Of a stretch of DNA of 64,000 bases, positions 11,396 through 22,689 are shown one piece after another. The stretch spans positions 714,182,732-714,246,731 of the forward strand of contig OX422207.1 in assembly GCA_949130495.1 (NCBI GenBank). The letters run 5' to 3'. Every line of letters starts with the position of its first letter. Positions within the stretch are counted from its first letter, which is position 1. The position numbers were made by a program, and so were the translations under genes. This DNA comes from Sambucus nigra. Taxonomy: Eukaryota > Streptophyta > Magnoliopsida > Dipsacales > Adoxaceae. A model generated the notes under the pieces. It was not told the origin of the DNA. It worked only from the letters and a program-made list of their open reading frames with translations, and made no database searches.

Positions 11396-12232
11396 TGTAA
11401 CACCCCGTAATTTTGAGGATTTAATATTTAATTATTTTGGGTGTTATAAATATTTAAATTGGAGAAACTTAAATCCATAAGCTGGAGAATTGATTTGAGT
11501 GAGCCGAATTATTTATAATTGGGGACTTTGTCTGAATTAATGTGTCGCATTTTGAGGTCGAAATTTGGATATGTCAAAAAGTATTTCGGATGGCAATTCT
11601 GAGTGCGCGGTTGAGTCCGGATGGGTCGAGATAGTCAGAAAAGAGTACCTGGGGTAGTAATTGGGTCTCAGGGTATTTTTGGACATAGCCGGGCCCACAC
11701 AGGGTGAGTTGGGCCTTTTTAATTAGGCCCACATGGCCAAAAATGGGATTTAGTGTTTTCAACCTAATTGAGGGACTAGGAAAGACATACAGAAAATCCT
11801 AAACCTAGGGTTTGGGAGAGGATTAGAGGAAGCTAATCAAGAAGTTAATTGGGGAATCTTTTGGAGCCAAATTAAGGGGGTAATTTGGGGTGTTCTTCAT
11901 CAACCATTTTCTACACCAATGGAATCAGACCCTATGAATGATTTCATGAAAGTGGTTAACTATTATGATTTCAAAATTGATGATAATCAATTCATATCAT
12001 AGTGATGTGTAAATCAAAATTCGTTTTGGGGATAAATGGGTACAAAATGGGGTTTTGTTAGTGGAATACTTGGCTGAGATTCAAAGTAAGAAATAGGTGT
12101 ATTATATATCCCTAAGTAAAGATAAAATTAAATTTTAATATATCAGATGATTAACATGGAATCTTTATGAGTTCTTAGATGAAGAACATGAATCTTGAAT
12201 GACTTAGGGTTTATTTGATGAACACAAGAGGT

Positions 12233-12605
12233 TAATGTGTCAGAATTTTTGACACAAGTTTAAATGTATACCATTTGAGTTGTACTTAGAATTAGAGTGT
12301 GAACCATACATGCCTGGAAATTTATTTCTCTTATCTATCCAATCAACTTGGAATCAGGTCAATCGGAGTTCTGTAGAGGGAGTAATCGACATTTTACTAC
12401 ATGTTGTTTGATCTGTCAACATAGTAATGTGCCAGAATTTTGACGTGACTTTAAACGTGTGCGATTTGAATTTTACTTCTAACTAGAGTGTGAACCATAC
12501 ATTAATGGAAAGTTATTTCCTTAGCTATCTAATGAACTTGGAATCAGGTCAATCGGAGTTCTGTAGAGGGAGAACTCGAAATTTTACTAGAGGGTGTTTA
12601 ATCTG
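12233..12605 (+). repeat. Direct duplication inside LTR of B
   Basis: Two roughly 180-bp copies, each containing GTGTCAGAATTTT- or GTGCCAGAATTTT-type starts, TAGAGTGTGAACCATACAT and CAATCGGAGTTCTGTAGAGG. They are diverged by roughly 15-20% by eye, so the duplication is older than this insertion. Confidence 0.75.
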
Positions 12606-13140
12606 CGAGAAAATTTGAGATTTTTCTTTTTAAGCCTCAAATATCTAAAATTTTATGGGGGAAGTGTTTGGGACCTTGATGAAATATACTGATGGAATAA
12701 TGATATGTAAGTAGGTCTATGATCGATTGTTGGACTTTAATTTTATGAGAGATTTAAAGTGGAGATTCATAAGCTTGATTATGACGTGCTCTAATTCGAG
12801 ATGATAAGAATATAATTACGAAAAAGTGTGAGCGAGCTTAAATTCATTAGGTCAGTGGGTTAACAAGGGTAACTACTGAATTGATATAACAAGGGGTAAC
12901 TAGGACCCTTAGAGTTGTGTGAATACTTGAATTAATACGAAAGTGAAATAAATTCGTAAAGCAAATAAGCACGGTGAATATTAGAGAGAAATATATTACG
13001 TACAAGTATGAATAATTGAGTTGTGTAAATACCTACTGTTTTATAGGATTAGTTGGATTGTGAATGCCTATTGTGTGTTTCCTTGTGATAGGAACATAGA
13101 CTCCGAAAATATTAAGTTATGGGCCAAGTAAGCGAGTCCG

Positions 13141-13520
13141 GGGATAATGGTTGAGTGACACCAAGTTATTAAATTAATGAATGTGATAATTAATTTAATT
13201 AGAGTCGAATTGTAGACTCGAGTAGGTATTAAATTAATAGGTGTGATAATTAATTTAATTAGAGTTGGATTGTAGACTCGGGTAGGTATTAAATTAATAG
13301 GTGTGTTAATTAATTTAATTAGAGTCGGACGATAGACTCGGGTAGGTATTAAATTAATGGGTGTGTTAATTAATTTAATTAGAGTCGGTCCATAGACTCG
13401 GGAAAAGTATTATATTAATTGAGGTGTGAATTAATTATATTAGAGTCGAACCATAGACTCGGGAAGATGATAAGTTAATGAGTGAGAAATTAATTATGTT
13501 GAGTCGGGCCACAGACTCGG
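13141..13520 (+). repeat. 60-bp-period tandem array in LTR of B
   Basis: About six units built on TAATTTAATTAGAGTCGGA followed by TAGACTCGGGTAGGTATTAA. The middle units (13201, 13261, 13321, 13381) repeat at exactly 60 bp and the outer units are more diverged. Each unit contains an inverted AATTAAT-type AT block and a GAGTC/GACTC pair. Confidence 0.88.
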
Positions 13521-14884
13521 GAAATTACAGGCTTGTTTACGGGATTTTGAGTACACGGTAAAGCCGGGGTTTATATTATATATACACGGTGTAGTGATAG
13601 TATATATATACGTGTATATATTGTGTGTGATATTAAATATCAGTGACTAGATATTTATTCAATTTATATACTCTAGTGCTATCAAGGAAGGTTGCGCGAT
13701 GTGGGTGAATCCCCTAGTTTGAGGAGTAGGGTGAGTATATCCCCAAGTCATAGCGTCCGGTATATGGGTGGGGGATTTATCTCACTCTCAGGGAAGGAAT
13801 ATGACCGTCGCCACTACGTTTATAGTTTGGGCCAAGTTGGTGAGTGATTCCAACTTGGGGAACTAGGTTTTGTGAGCACACCTAGTGAGATAGCACTTTA
13901 GAGGGAATCATCCGACGAGGGTATACTCGGAGGGATGGATATACGTATGTTATATGTGTGGATGTTTTAGTAAAGGTACGTATATAATGGTATTCAATAT
14001 TATATGTGGGTAATAATACAGTGTGTGATGTATTTACTTTATATAACTTGTGACACGGTTATATGCTACTATTTAAGAAGGAATAAATTAAGTTAATTGT
14101 GACATAACTTATAATTCAAAAAGCATTATACTCGGGTTAGAGTAGTATGGCAAGGGGAGTTTATACCAGGACTAGTTGGACGGGGTAGTACAACTAGGTG
14201 GGGGTTAAGGTAACCGTTAAGTGTGTACAATAGTGGAGGGGTGAGAATGTCCACAAGGGAGTGCGACACTAACTTAAATATGAAGCGCATTCATGCATTT
14301 TAAATTACTGCAGTTAATTCACTTGATAAATATTTTCAAAATGTTTTGGGTTCTAACCCTTGCTATAAAACTATTTTCAAAACCTTTTAGGTGTCCAGCG
14401 ATAGGGATTCTAGGATTGATATTCTATTTCAGAGATACGGAGCTGTGGGATATGTGGATGCTAGCAGGAGTTTGGATTAGACGCATCGTTCATTTATTCC
14501 CAGAGTAGGAATTATGCATCAGTTTCAGTTTTATTTAGGGCTTGTCGCCTAGTCTTCTCATTACAGTTTTAAGATTTATTTTATTCCGGTGTTGAATATT
14601 TGTATTGGATATTTCACTTTGGTGGCCGATAGTTTATTCGGCAAGTTGTGTAATTAATTATTCAGTTGAGTTTTATTCAATTATGTGAATGGTTTATATT
14701 TATTTCCGCATATACTGTTTTGTTTAATTAAAAAGTTAAAATTTGGCACCAGCTTTTGGAATACTAGGTGGTTAGTATATTTTAATAGTTTTCGACGGTG
14801 ATGCTAAGAATGAACCAACTGGGATTCCTGTTTTAATTTGGTATAAGACTGATCCCCCGGTATTTTATTAGGTGGGGTGTCACA

Positions 14885-15970
14885 GAGTCTATGACGTATT
14901 GAAGATTTATTAAAGATGTTGCGACAAAGCTACAAAGATTCAATCATCCCGAAGTTTAATTGGTGCAATTTCTCATCTTCAACGTTTAATTGCATTCCGA
15001 GATCACACACATATGAATGCATAATGTTAATGAAACTCGAAATTCATTTTATAAAAATAAAGATGTTATTTTTTTAAAAGGATTTTTTTTAATATTTAAA
15101 TGTTTACACATCAGATAAAGGACGAATTTGTGTTGGATTAGAGTTGGTTTTATATAAAACTCTTTTAAAGTTGGAACACTTTGGAATTCTACTTGGCGAC
15201 ATCGTTCAAACGACTTTAGATGTCGTTCAGACGAGATGCACTGTCGTTCGAACGACATGTCACCTCGCTCGAACGAGATTTTCACCGACTTAAAAATTCT
15301 ATTTAAGTCAGGTCTTAGTCCTTTTCTCGATGTGCGTGCAGAACGAATTCACTTTTCAAATAGTACAATTTTCTGTATATGTTTTCTAAGGTTTCAAAGA
15401 CTTAAACACATCCTTAGAGTTTACAAGATCCGAGCTTTCATTAGTAAATGTTTATGTGATCTTGTGTGCACCAAGTTTAGTTTGTTCAAACTCATTGGAC
15501 AACCTTTTTAGCTGGGCTTTGCGGTGAAGAAAAGGTGGACACCTGATTCAGCATCATTGACGACATCAAAGCCATATCGGAGGACACTAAGGCACTCGTG
15601 GAGTCGCGTGATGTGGACAAATAGCGTGGAAGTAGGAGTTTTTGTGGGGGTACTATGAGAGGATTAGTAGAAGATCTGAGGAGCGTCAAGTCTTGTGGGT
15701 GGATCGAGTCGTTGAGTAAGACTACCGTTTGTATTTGTAAAAGTATATTCATAGTGATTGTCTGGCTTGGACCGTCCGAGATTTTTTCTCGTTTTGAATT
15801 TTTCCTCGTACATCCGGCGTTGTGAGTATTGCTCTACTTTATTTTACTTGCTTTAATCACTAGATGTATGCTTAGGGTTAACACAAGATAAAATTGGGTT
15901 AAGCTAATTTGTTCACAACTTGTTTTTTTTGTTTAAAACACACATTTTTCTCACTTGGTATATACATGGG
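14885..15970 (+). repeat. Sirevirus-like LTR fragment H
   Basis: Layout follows the LTR of Sirevirus G with diverged sequence: TCTATGACGTATT near the start (G has CCTATGACATTCT), a TCGTTCGAACGA palindrome island, TTTGTAAAAGTATATTCATAGTG, then TTTTTCCTCGTACATCCGGCG, equivalent to the TCGTACATCGCGGC of G. It is bounded left by B and right by F sequence. There is no coding sequence. Confidence 0.6.
15200..15280. other. Palindrome island in H
   Basis: Contains the perfect 16-bp palindrome TGTCGTTCGAACGACA (15242-15257) and three imperfect relatives (TCGTTCAAACGAC, TCGTTCAGACGA, TCGCTCGAACGA) within about 80 bp. Confidence 0.8.
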
Positions 15971-15976
15971 ACCTAT

Positions 15977-16105
15977 CAATTCCAACCGTAATTCTTCCAA
16001 CTTGATCAAGAGTGCTGCTGTTGCAATATCCGTTGGAGGATTTGCAATGAAATCCTCTATTTTTTGTACCCTTTCTTGTAATTCTGCACTACTGCCACGA
16101 GCCAT
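15977..16105 (-). pseudogene. Gag N-terminal stub of the outer F copy
   Basis: MARGSSAELQERVQKIEDFI then TDIATAALLIKLEELRLEL is a coiled-coil-like gag start, homologous to the start at 18745. After LEL the homology ends and the frame runs into H sequence, so only about 43 residues are gag. A primer site (about 16217-16229) and the LTR follow on the right. Confidence 0.65.
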
Positions 16106-16229
16106 TTTCTTGCAGAATTTAAGAAAAACCTTGCCAAACTCGTACTAAACTTAACAAATTCGGACTTTCCCTTCAAAAACTGGTTTGAACACACCAAAAT
16201 TTGCTCCAAAACTTGGCTATGATACTAAT

Positions 16230-17539
16230 TGTCACGGGATAGTTTATTTTAAATTCTTCGGTGAGTCACCAAGTTTTCTCCGCAAAGCCTGATCAGCTAA
16301 CCAATACTTGAGGTTCACTCGAACAACCTGCTATTAACACGATAATAGAAAGTAAAATAGCAAACCTAAACATAATATATGAAGCACACGCACACAAGAC
16401 ACGAAATTACAGGAAATCAACTCCCAACTTTTATTAATCACTCAAAAGATTACAAAGGAATACTAAATTTCGGCCTAAGGTTTCTTACCTAAAAATCACA
16501 GGGACAAATGCTTTAAATAGAGGTTACAAATGCAGCTGACATCCCAAACTACTAGGACATGTGTCGCAATTATAATGTTGTCAGGTTTCTCCACTAAACT
16601 GCCTTCAGAACTACTGCATTATCTTCCCAATAGGTGTCTAGAGTTATCCCATAATCTCTATGTGCCCAACTAATGCAATCTCGTTTTTACACCTATTTTT
16701 CCCAGTAATTCCCATAAAACTGGCTCAAAATTATTGCATTAGCATCTTAACAGGTGTCCAAGGAGTTATCCCATGATCCACATGTGCCCAATTGATGCAA
16801 TCATATTTTTACACCTATTTAGCCCAATAACTCCTATGAAAACTACCCAAATCCATTTTTAAGACAAGCACAACTGCTCTTTGAAGGCAACTACCAACAA
16901 CCCATGAATTATGACAATGTCACCTCAAAATTATAAGCACCTCATCCCACTGATGCAACTCGATATTAAAAAATAAGGGTGACATAGAAATTTTTCGATC
17001 ATGCCATAAAATTCATGCACTACCAAACCCATATTCGGTCTATGGATAACCCAATCATGCCCAAGAAGTTGCCAAGAGACGAAGAGCACTCATGGATAAA
17101 GATTGATTTTTGCCTTAGAGTACCTCTATCCTTATATATATTCTTAATGAAAAATCCACAGTGGTAGTAGTAGACGTCAACTACCTAAAGATAAAAAGAA
17201 CCCAGCTCCCATAATCTAACAACTATAGATTGAATGACTCCTTTGCCTCAGCTGAATCCCTTAGCCAAAGTGAACTAAGTCATTTTTCTTTAGTTTTGAG
17301 GGCTTTCCATACCCATAACTTCATGATGAAATTGGGTTATGAAAAAATCTCCACGACCAAAAGAATTTGACGACCACGTCGATATCAAGGAAATTCAACC
17401 TCCACTGAAAATTTCCCAACAAAACCTTGGAATTTACCAAAAATAACCACTAAAATCTTTGATTAAGCAAGGTGTAACACAAAACGAAACTAATTTCAGT
17501 TCAATTCCTCCATGCTTGACCATAACCTTCACATTTTCA
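16230..17539 (-). repeat. LTR of F (inner copy)
   Basis: The plus-strand edge TGTCACGGGA at 16230 abuts the primer site. The other edge is inferred at ...TTTTCA (17539), beside a CCCCCAAC purine-tract complement. It matches 18865-18919 plus 22690-23665. It contains about two copies of a 120-bp repeat (period from GCATT at 16620 to GCATT at 16740) with GGTGTCYARRGAGTTATCCC. The 17539 boundary is tentative. Confidence 0.6.
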
Positions 17540-18745
17540 CCCCCAACGCTGAAGTTTCACTTGGTAATGTAAGATTCCCGCAACCAACGCATACCAAGGC
17601 ATCATGGCCTATTTTTCCTTAGACTCCAATGCTTGGAGTCCGCCCTGCAAAACTAAAGGGTTGACACAAATATCTCCCCAACCTGAACTTGTGCCAACAT
17701 CTTTCGACTCTTCTACTTAAATTGCAACAAGATTTTCCCACATTGGATAATCCTTTGCCCGGTGTGAACCCTTGCAAATAAAACACCCGGAATAACCATT
17801 ATTGCCTTTGGTTGGTTATCCACCAGCCCCATTTCCCTTATCATTTTATGTCCCTCCATCTTTTCCCGATTCTGAAGCGACTTTGTCTTTACTTTTATAC
17901 TTATATGAAATAGTGTTTGACCGATCAAGTTTGAGATCCACTAAGATATCCGTTGTTGCTACTGCTTACTGAAAATCATGTACACCTTGTCTCCTCAATT
18001 CAACCTATGCTCAAGGCTGAAGATTGGAAACTAAATTGAAGAACTTATCTTCCTCGAACATTCCCTTAACATCTATCATCACCGACGTGAACTCTTTCAT
18101 GTAATCATACGTAGTCTTGTCATTCTTCAAGCATCGCAATGCTTCCCTCACTTGCCAATCAAAATTTATCGACAAGAATTGATCCCGCAATTCCTTCTTT
18201 AGTTCACTCCATGAACTAATTTCAGACCTACTCTTGTATTTGTTCCGAGTTCTCCACCAAAGTTTTGCATCATCTTATAAGTACACCATGGTGATAACAA
18301 CCTTCTCAATTTCATTGATATGAGCAGCCTTCAAATACTATTCCATATCATACACGAAATCATCCAATTCCTTCGCTGATATTGCACCAGCAAACGCCTT
18401 CGATTCTAGATTTTTATACTTCTTGACACTAACACTAGTGTCCTCATTACCCACGTGGAGCCATGCCTTTTTCAAATACCCATAATCCTCATCAAGTTTG
18501 CCTAAATATGCACGAAGTTCGTCAGCTAAAACACTAACATTAGCCACAAGATTCTTAATATTTTCTTCAGCTTCCTGGATGTGATTTTCTTGTACCATTC
18601 AAACCCATTGCAGTTCCAACCGCAATTCTTCCAACTTGGACGAGATTGCTTCTGTTGCAACATCCGTTGGAGGATTTTCAATGAAATCCTCCAATTTTTG
18701 CGCCCTTTATTATAATTCTACACTAGTTCCATGAGCCATTTTCTT
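17540..18745 (-). pseudogene. Galadriel-like gag relic
   Basis: Start ATG at about 18745 (MAHGTSVEL, then stops). The block 18338-18598 reads VSVLADELRAYLGKLDEDYGYLKKAW and ends ELDDFVYDME. Downstream, in shifted frames, come capsid-like words (KLWWRTRNKYKS and similar at about 18215-18260) and a decayed zinc knuckle (CFICKGSH at about 17765-17790). Multiple stops and shifts are present. The 3' part jumps directly towards the LTR with no protease, RT or integrase, so F is a deletion derivative. Confidence 0.65.
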
Positions 18746-18818
18746 GCAAAATTTAAGAAAAACCTAGCCAAACTCATACTAATCTTGACAAATTTGGACT
18801 TTCCCTTCAAAAGTTGGT

Positions 18819-19700
18819 TTGAAAACACCAGAATTTTCTTCAAAACTTGTCTCTGATACCAATTGTCACACGGATTATTTTTTTACATTCTCCGATGAGG
18901 CACTAAATTTTCTTCGCAATACCGATGGGCAGACAGAGCGCACCAACCAGATGTTGGAGGACATGCTACGCATGTGCATTATTGACTTCGGGGGTGGATG
19001 GGAGCAGTACCTTCCACTGGTGGAGTTTGCTTACAACAACTCCTATCAGTTCACGATTGGCATGGCTCCGTTTGAGGCATTGTACGGTAGGCCTTGTCGT
19101 TCCCCAGCATGTTGGTTGGAGGTGGGGGACAACAAACTGCTTGGGCCGGAAGTAATTCAGGACACTTCGGCAAGGATTGAGCTGATTCGGAGTCGCATTC
19201 GGGTAGCTCAAGACAGGCAGAAAAGTTATGCTGACGCAAAGAGGTTTTTCAGGGAGTTCCAAGTGGGGGACCAGGTTTTGCTCAGGGTATCTCCGATGAA
19301 GGGGATTATGCGATTCGGGAAGAAGGGGAAGTTGGCACCGAGATATGTGGGGCCGTTTCCTATTATTGAGCGGATAGGACCGGTTGCATATAGACTTGGA
19401 CTACCGGAGCACTTGCATCGGATTCACGACGTGTTCCATATTTCCTCGCTGAGGAAATACCTTAGGGGCAATTTGGCTCATTCTCACATTGCGGTGGAGA
19501 ACATCGATCTCCAGCCGGATAGCTCCTACGAGGAGGGGCCAATTGCTATTCTGGATCGAAGCGAGAGGAAACTGCGGTCAAAGATAGTTCCGTTAGTGCG
19601 TGTTCAGTGGCGACATCACAATGTCGAGGAGTCCACATGGGAGCGCGAGGATGAGATGCGCGAACGTTACCCAGAGCTGTTTTTAGCAGGTACTTTCTAG
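18819..19700 (+). pseudogene. Chimeric frame: F LTR fused to Tekay integrase C-terminus and chromodomain
   Basis: The 293-residue open frame starts in antisense F leader/LTR (about 34 residues) and passes at 18919/18920 into element C at TDGQTERTNQ, so it keeps the catalytic Glu of the DDE triad. It then has the integrase C-terminal region (VEFAYNNSYQFTIGMAPFEA; VGDQVLLRVSP; GKLAPRYVGPFPI) and a terminal chromodomain-like block (SKIVPLVRVQWRHHNVEEST, then WERE). Integrase HHCC and both Asp residues are absent, so it has no integration activity. The element part ends at the natural pol stop (19698-19700). The ATG at 18819 is in F and fortuitous. Confidence 0.75.
18851..18863 (-). other. Primer binding site of F
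   Basis: The plus strand reads CTCTGATACCAAT, which on the minus strand is ATTGGTATCAGAG, complementary to initiator tRNA-Met. It lies immediately inside the LTR edge TGTCACA at 18865. The equivalent site at 16217-16229 has one substitution. Confidence 0.75.
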
Positions 19701-20396
19701 TTTCGAATTTCGGGACGAAATTCAGTTATTAGGGAGGGAGTATGTAATACCCCGTACTTTTGTCTATAATTATTTTTGGGATTAATTAATTAAATTGCGT
19801 ATTAATTGGAAATTAATCCGGGTTATAAATACTAATGAGATGCGAATTGGTATTTGACTATGTGCATATATGATTATATATGTATTTGGTATTATTAAAA
19901 TTGTCGTGGGATTTATATACGGCATTTTAGAAATTTTGTTGAGACGCGTGGGACCGTCGCGTCACGGTATATTATTTTGTTAATAAAAGAGAATTTAAAA
20001 TCTATAATCCGTATGGTCGTTTTGAGTGCGCCAACGCGTCCGGAAGGGTCGAGATAGTCAGAAAACACTAGCCGGGGGTATAGTTTGGGTCCCGGGGTAT
20101 TTTTAGGCCATACCGGTAACTTAAAGGGTATTTTAGTAATTTGGTATTTTTGGGTAATTAAAAGTGACGAAAATTGAGAGTTGTAATCTGATAAGGAATT
20201 GACCCAACCAACCCTTTATTAACCCCATAAGCTACGTAAGTTATCATTTAGTCTTCCAACTCTCCCAAAGAAAACCCTAGCCACCATAGCCATCTTTGGA
20301 AGAAGAAAGCTTGGAGAAGGAGAGAGAGAGAGGAATTCTGCAGAGATTCTTCATCAAATCCAACACCAAATCCAGAGACAATCAAGGCAAGTGATT

Positions 20397-22168
20397 TATT
20401 CCATTTAAATTTCGGAGAATGCTTCTTCCATGTTAGATTATTCAAAAACTTTATGTGTTCTTGGAAGATAATGAAAAACCCATAAGATTGGAGTTATTAG
20501 TTTAAATTTTGGGATATAGGTTGCATGTAGAATGTTACTGGAAGATTATATTAAGATAATTACTGACTTTTGTTATACCAAAAACGGATTTAAGATGAAG
20601 TTTATGAATGTTCTTGAGATAAATTGGAAAAATTAGGTTTTTGATGAAGATTGATCTATATGTAGCCTTTAGTTGTTGAAATATTGATTTATGGACGTTA
20701 GAAATATTGTAGGATGGTTATATGTCATTACTATAACGTTATATCAGAGAATCATGCTTTAAAAATAACTTTTGGGATGTTTTCAAATCTGCAGAAAGAA
20801 GCAGTCCGTAGCCATACCTGTTCGATCGATCGATCGACAGTCATCAGTCGATCGATCGACTAGATCGATCGATCGATATTCATAGGTCGATCGATCGACC
20901 TTCCCAGAATGAGTGAAGTTTTCCTTAATTTGGTTTTAATGGTGGAAACCCTCGGAGAATATGTTTGGAGAACTTATGAATACCCTCACCCTTAAGGAAG
21001 ACCAGTAGGTGTGATTATTATAGTGGACTTTAATTAGAATACAATTCGGGGAATTATTCTAGGTTATTGAAATTCGTTAAGTGAGATAACGTTTGGGTTA
21101 ATAGTGTAAAATTGTGTAATTTGATGAAATAAGGTTTAGAGCAGAAGTAAAGACCTTAGGAATAAAGATGTTATATTTGGGAATAATCGGAACCTAATAA
21201 TCTATTATAGATAGGTTTTAAGGATAAGGGACTATGGCGTGAGACGTGTCGGTAATTTAACTTTATATTAACGGGGGACTTGAAATACATAAGTTTGGAA
21301 TAATGGTATTATGATGTAGCTTATACCTTATTAAAATGGTGATATCTAAGATGTGTGAATGCTTAGTATATAGTTTATGTGTATGACATACCTACCATAC
21401 TTGCTATCACGGGAGGTTACGTTCGCTTAGGACCCTCTAATCCTTGTGTGCCTACGGGGGGGATATAGACTGGTACCTTGATGAACATAGGTCATAGAAG
21501 GACTTATTGTGATATTAATAAGTCTGCATGATCATGGGAGCGTAGGTATGTGCGTGACCCATGTGATGGTGACTGTGTTCGCCTCCACTATTTGTGATTT
21601 GTGTTATTTGAACTATTCCTGAGAGATTCGGAATATGTGATCCTTATGTACGTGATGTACCGGGATGGATAGCAGAGTATGTGTGCACTACAGCTTTGAT
21701 TGCGGGGTGCTTGTATTGTATATTTATGATGTGAATAATATACATTATATTAATGGGAATCCTCATGTTAATGTTGTAAATATATTACGGTGTTGTTTCG
21801 AGATATCTAAAGAGTTAACTAATAATGATATATGTAGCACTTATTGAGTATCTGAGTTACATTAAACCTCTATTTAATTACGAGCATTGTTATAATAAAA
21901 TGAACCGAGTAATGGGTAGAACCGTTGGCAGTCTAGCTAGTTATGTTGTCACTTAGCTAGTAGTATGGGTAGTTATAGATGGGTATTTGCGTTAGGAGTG
22001 CACAGTTAGACGAGAGGTGAGAATATAATGTGAGTGCACGTCCTAACATGTACTTTGCATTTAATGTTTTAAATGTTTTTAAAGAACTTGCAGGTTTTTA
22101 AAATATCACACATTCGGGCTCTGACCCGTTTGCTTTTCAAATCTCTTTTTCTTGTAAAACCTTTTTAG
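20397..22168 (+). other. Putative LTR-embedded intron of C (GC-AG)
   Basis: The donor AATCAAG|GCAAGT matches the GC-AG intron consensus. CTCTGAC (22119-22125) fits the plant branch-point pattern YNYTRAY. The acceptor TTTTTAG|GT is 44 bases beyond the branch A, and T/C-rich sequence lies between. Length 1772. The same order recurs in D, E and I. This is inference from motifs; no transcript evidence is available here. Confidence 0.5.
20821..20900. other. GATC-type palindrome island in C
   Basis: Four CGATCGATCGA cores in 80 bp. They include the perfect palindromes AGTCGATCGATCGACT (20846-20861) and GGTCGATCGATCGACC (20885-20900), with dissimilar spacers between them. Confidence 0.88.
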
Positions 22169-22689
22169 GTTCCCAGCCACAAGGACACCAAGCATAGGAT
22201 TCTCATTCAGGTGACGAGCTGTAGCTGTTTGTGGAAGCTACAGGGATTTGCATGTAGACGCTTCTCTCATTTGGATTCCAGTCTCAGCATCTATCAGTTG
22301 TAGGGCATGTTGCCCAATTCTATTAGACATTTTTACATTTCAGTTTTCAGACTCTAGCATGTATTGCTCAGTTCAGTTTTAGTTATTTATTCAGTTTACT
22401 TATCAGTTGTGGGATTTGTATTGAGGAGTTTTTCCTCCAGAGGTTATTTACATTTTGTGATGGTTATTCGTTTCATTTCATTATGGTGAATGGTGTTATT
22501 TAGTTATTCATTACTCTTGTTGCATGTTAATCAGATTTAATAAAATTTGGCACTTACTTTTTAAATACTAGGTGGTTAGTAATAATAAAACGTTTTCGAC
22601 AGTGATGCTATTAACTGAGCCAACTTGGCATTTTGAATTAATTTTATAAAGGAGTAGCTACCCGGTGTTTAATTAGTCGGGGTGTCACA

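Larger units (their letters stand above)
8235..14884 (+). mobile_element. Tekay/Del-type chromovirus B, internally deleted
   Basis: The element comprises a 5' LTR remnant (8235-9013), a primer site, a gag relic, non-coding sequence, a polypurine tract and a full 3' LTR (11396-14884). LTR ends are TGTAACACCCC and GGGGTGTCACA, the design shared with elements C, D, E and I. The interior is only about 2.4 kb and lacks protease, RT, RNase H and integrase. The 5' part of the first LTR is displaced by the Athila insertion and lies outside the window. The right flank GAGTC joins Sirevirus-like LTR sequence H, so B inserted into H. By eye the paired LTR segments (8235-9013 and about 14107-14884) differ by about 4%. 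Confidence 0.8.
11396..14884 (+). repeat. 3' LTR of element B (about 3.49 kb)
   Basis: The LTR starts TGTAACACCCCG after the polypurine tract and ends GTGTCACA at 14884. It holds a roughly 180-bp direct duplication (12233-12605), a 60-bp-period tandem array (13141-13520), (TA)n-type runs and, near the end, GGGTTCTAACCC (14348-14359) followed by CTTTTAG|GTG (14384-14393). It lacks the palindrome island seen in the LTRs of C, D, E and I. Confidence 0.85.
18920..22689 (+). mobile_element. 5'-truncated Tekay chromovirus C
   Basis: Contains the last quarter of pol, a polypurine tract (TAGGGAGGGAGTA, 19730-19742) and a complete 3' LTR. It interrupts the F LTR: F homology stops at CTTCGCAA (18919) and resumes at CTGATCAGC (22690), with only AGC of F missing. 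The 5' LTR, gag and most of pol are lost at a blunt junction inside integrase, implying a deletion after insertion. Confidence 0.82.
19743..22689 (+). repeat. 3' LTR of element C (2947 bp)
   Basis: Starts TGTAATACCCCG and ends GGGGTGTCACA. In order it contains a leader-like stretch (AAAACCCTAGCCACCATAG, then GAGAGAGAGAG), donor AAG|GCAAGT (20396/20397), a palindrome island (20821-20900), CGGGCTCTGACCCG (22115-22128), a pyrimidine tract and CTTTTTAG|GT (22168/22169). Confidence 0.88.

Noticed and set aside
13141..13520. Regular 60-bp repeats as a possible CRISPR array
   Set aside because: Units are contiguous with no unique spacers, and the context is a plant LTR.
8235..14884. Element B as a LARD (large non-coding retrotransposon derivative)
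   Set aside because: It still holds a recognisable gag relic, so internal deletion of a Tekay element is the simpler reading.
15049..15511. Frames on both strands across the palindrome island in H
   Set aside because: Self-complementary CG-rich words open both frames at once; the same effect is seen over the islands of D and G.
20821..20900. GATC-rich palindromes as a simple (GATC)n microsatellite
   Set aside because: Cores are separated by dissimilar spacers and occur as discrete palindromes, so a plain microsatellite does not explain them.
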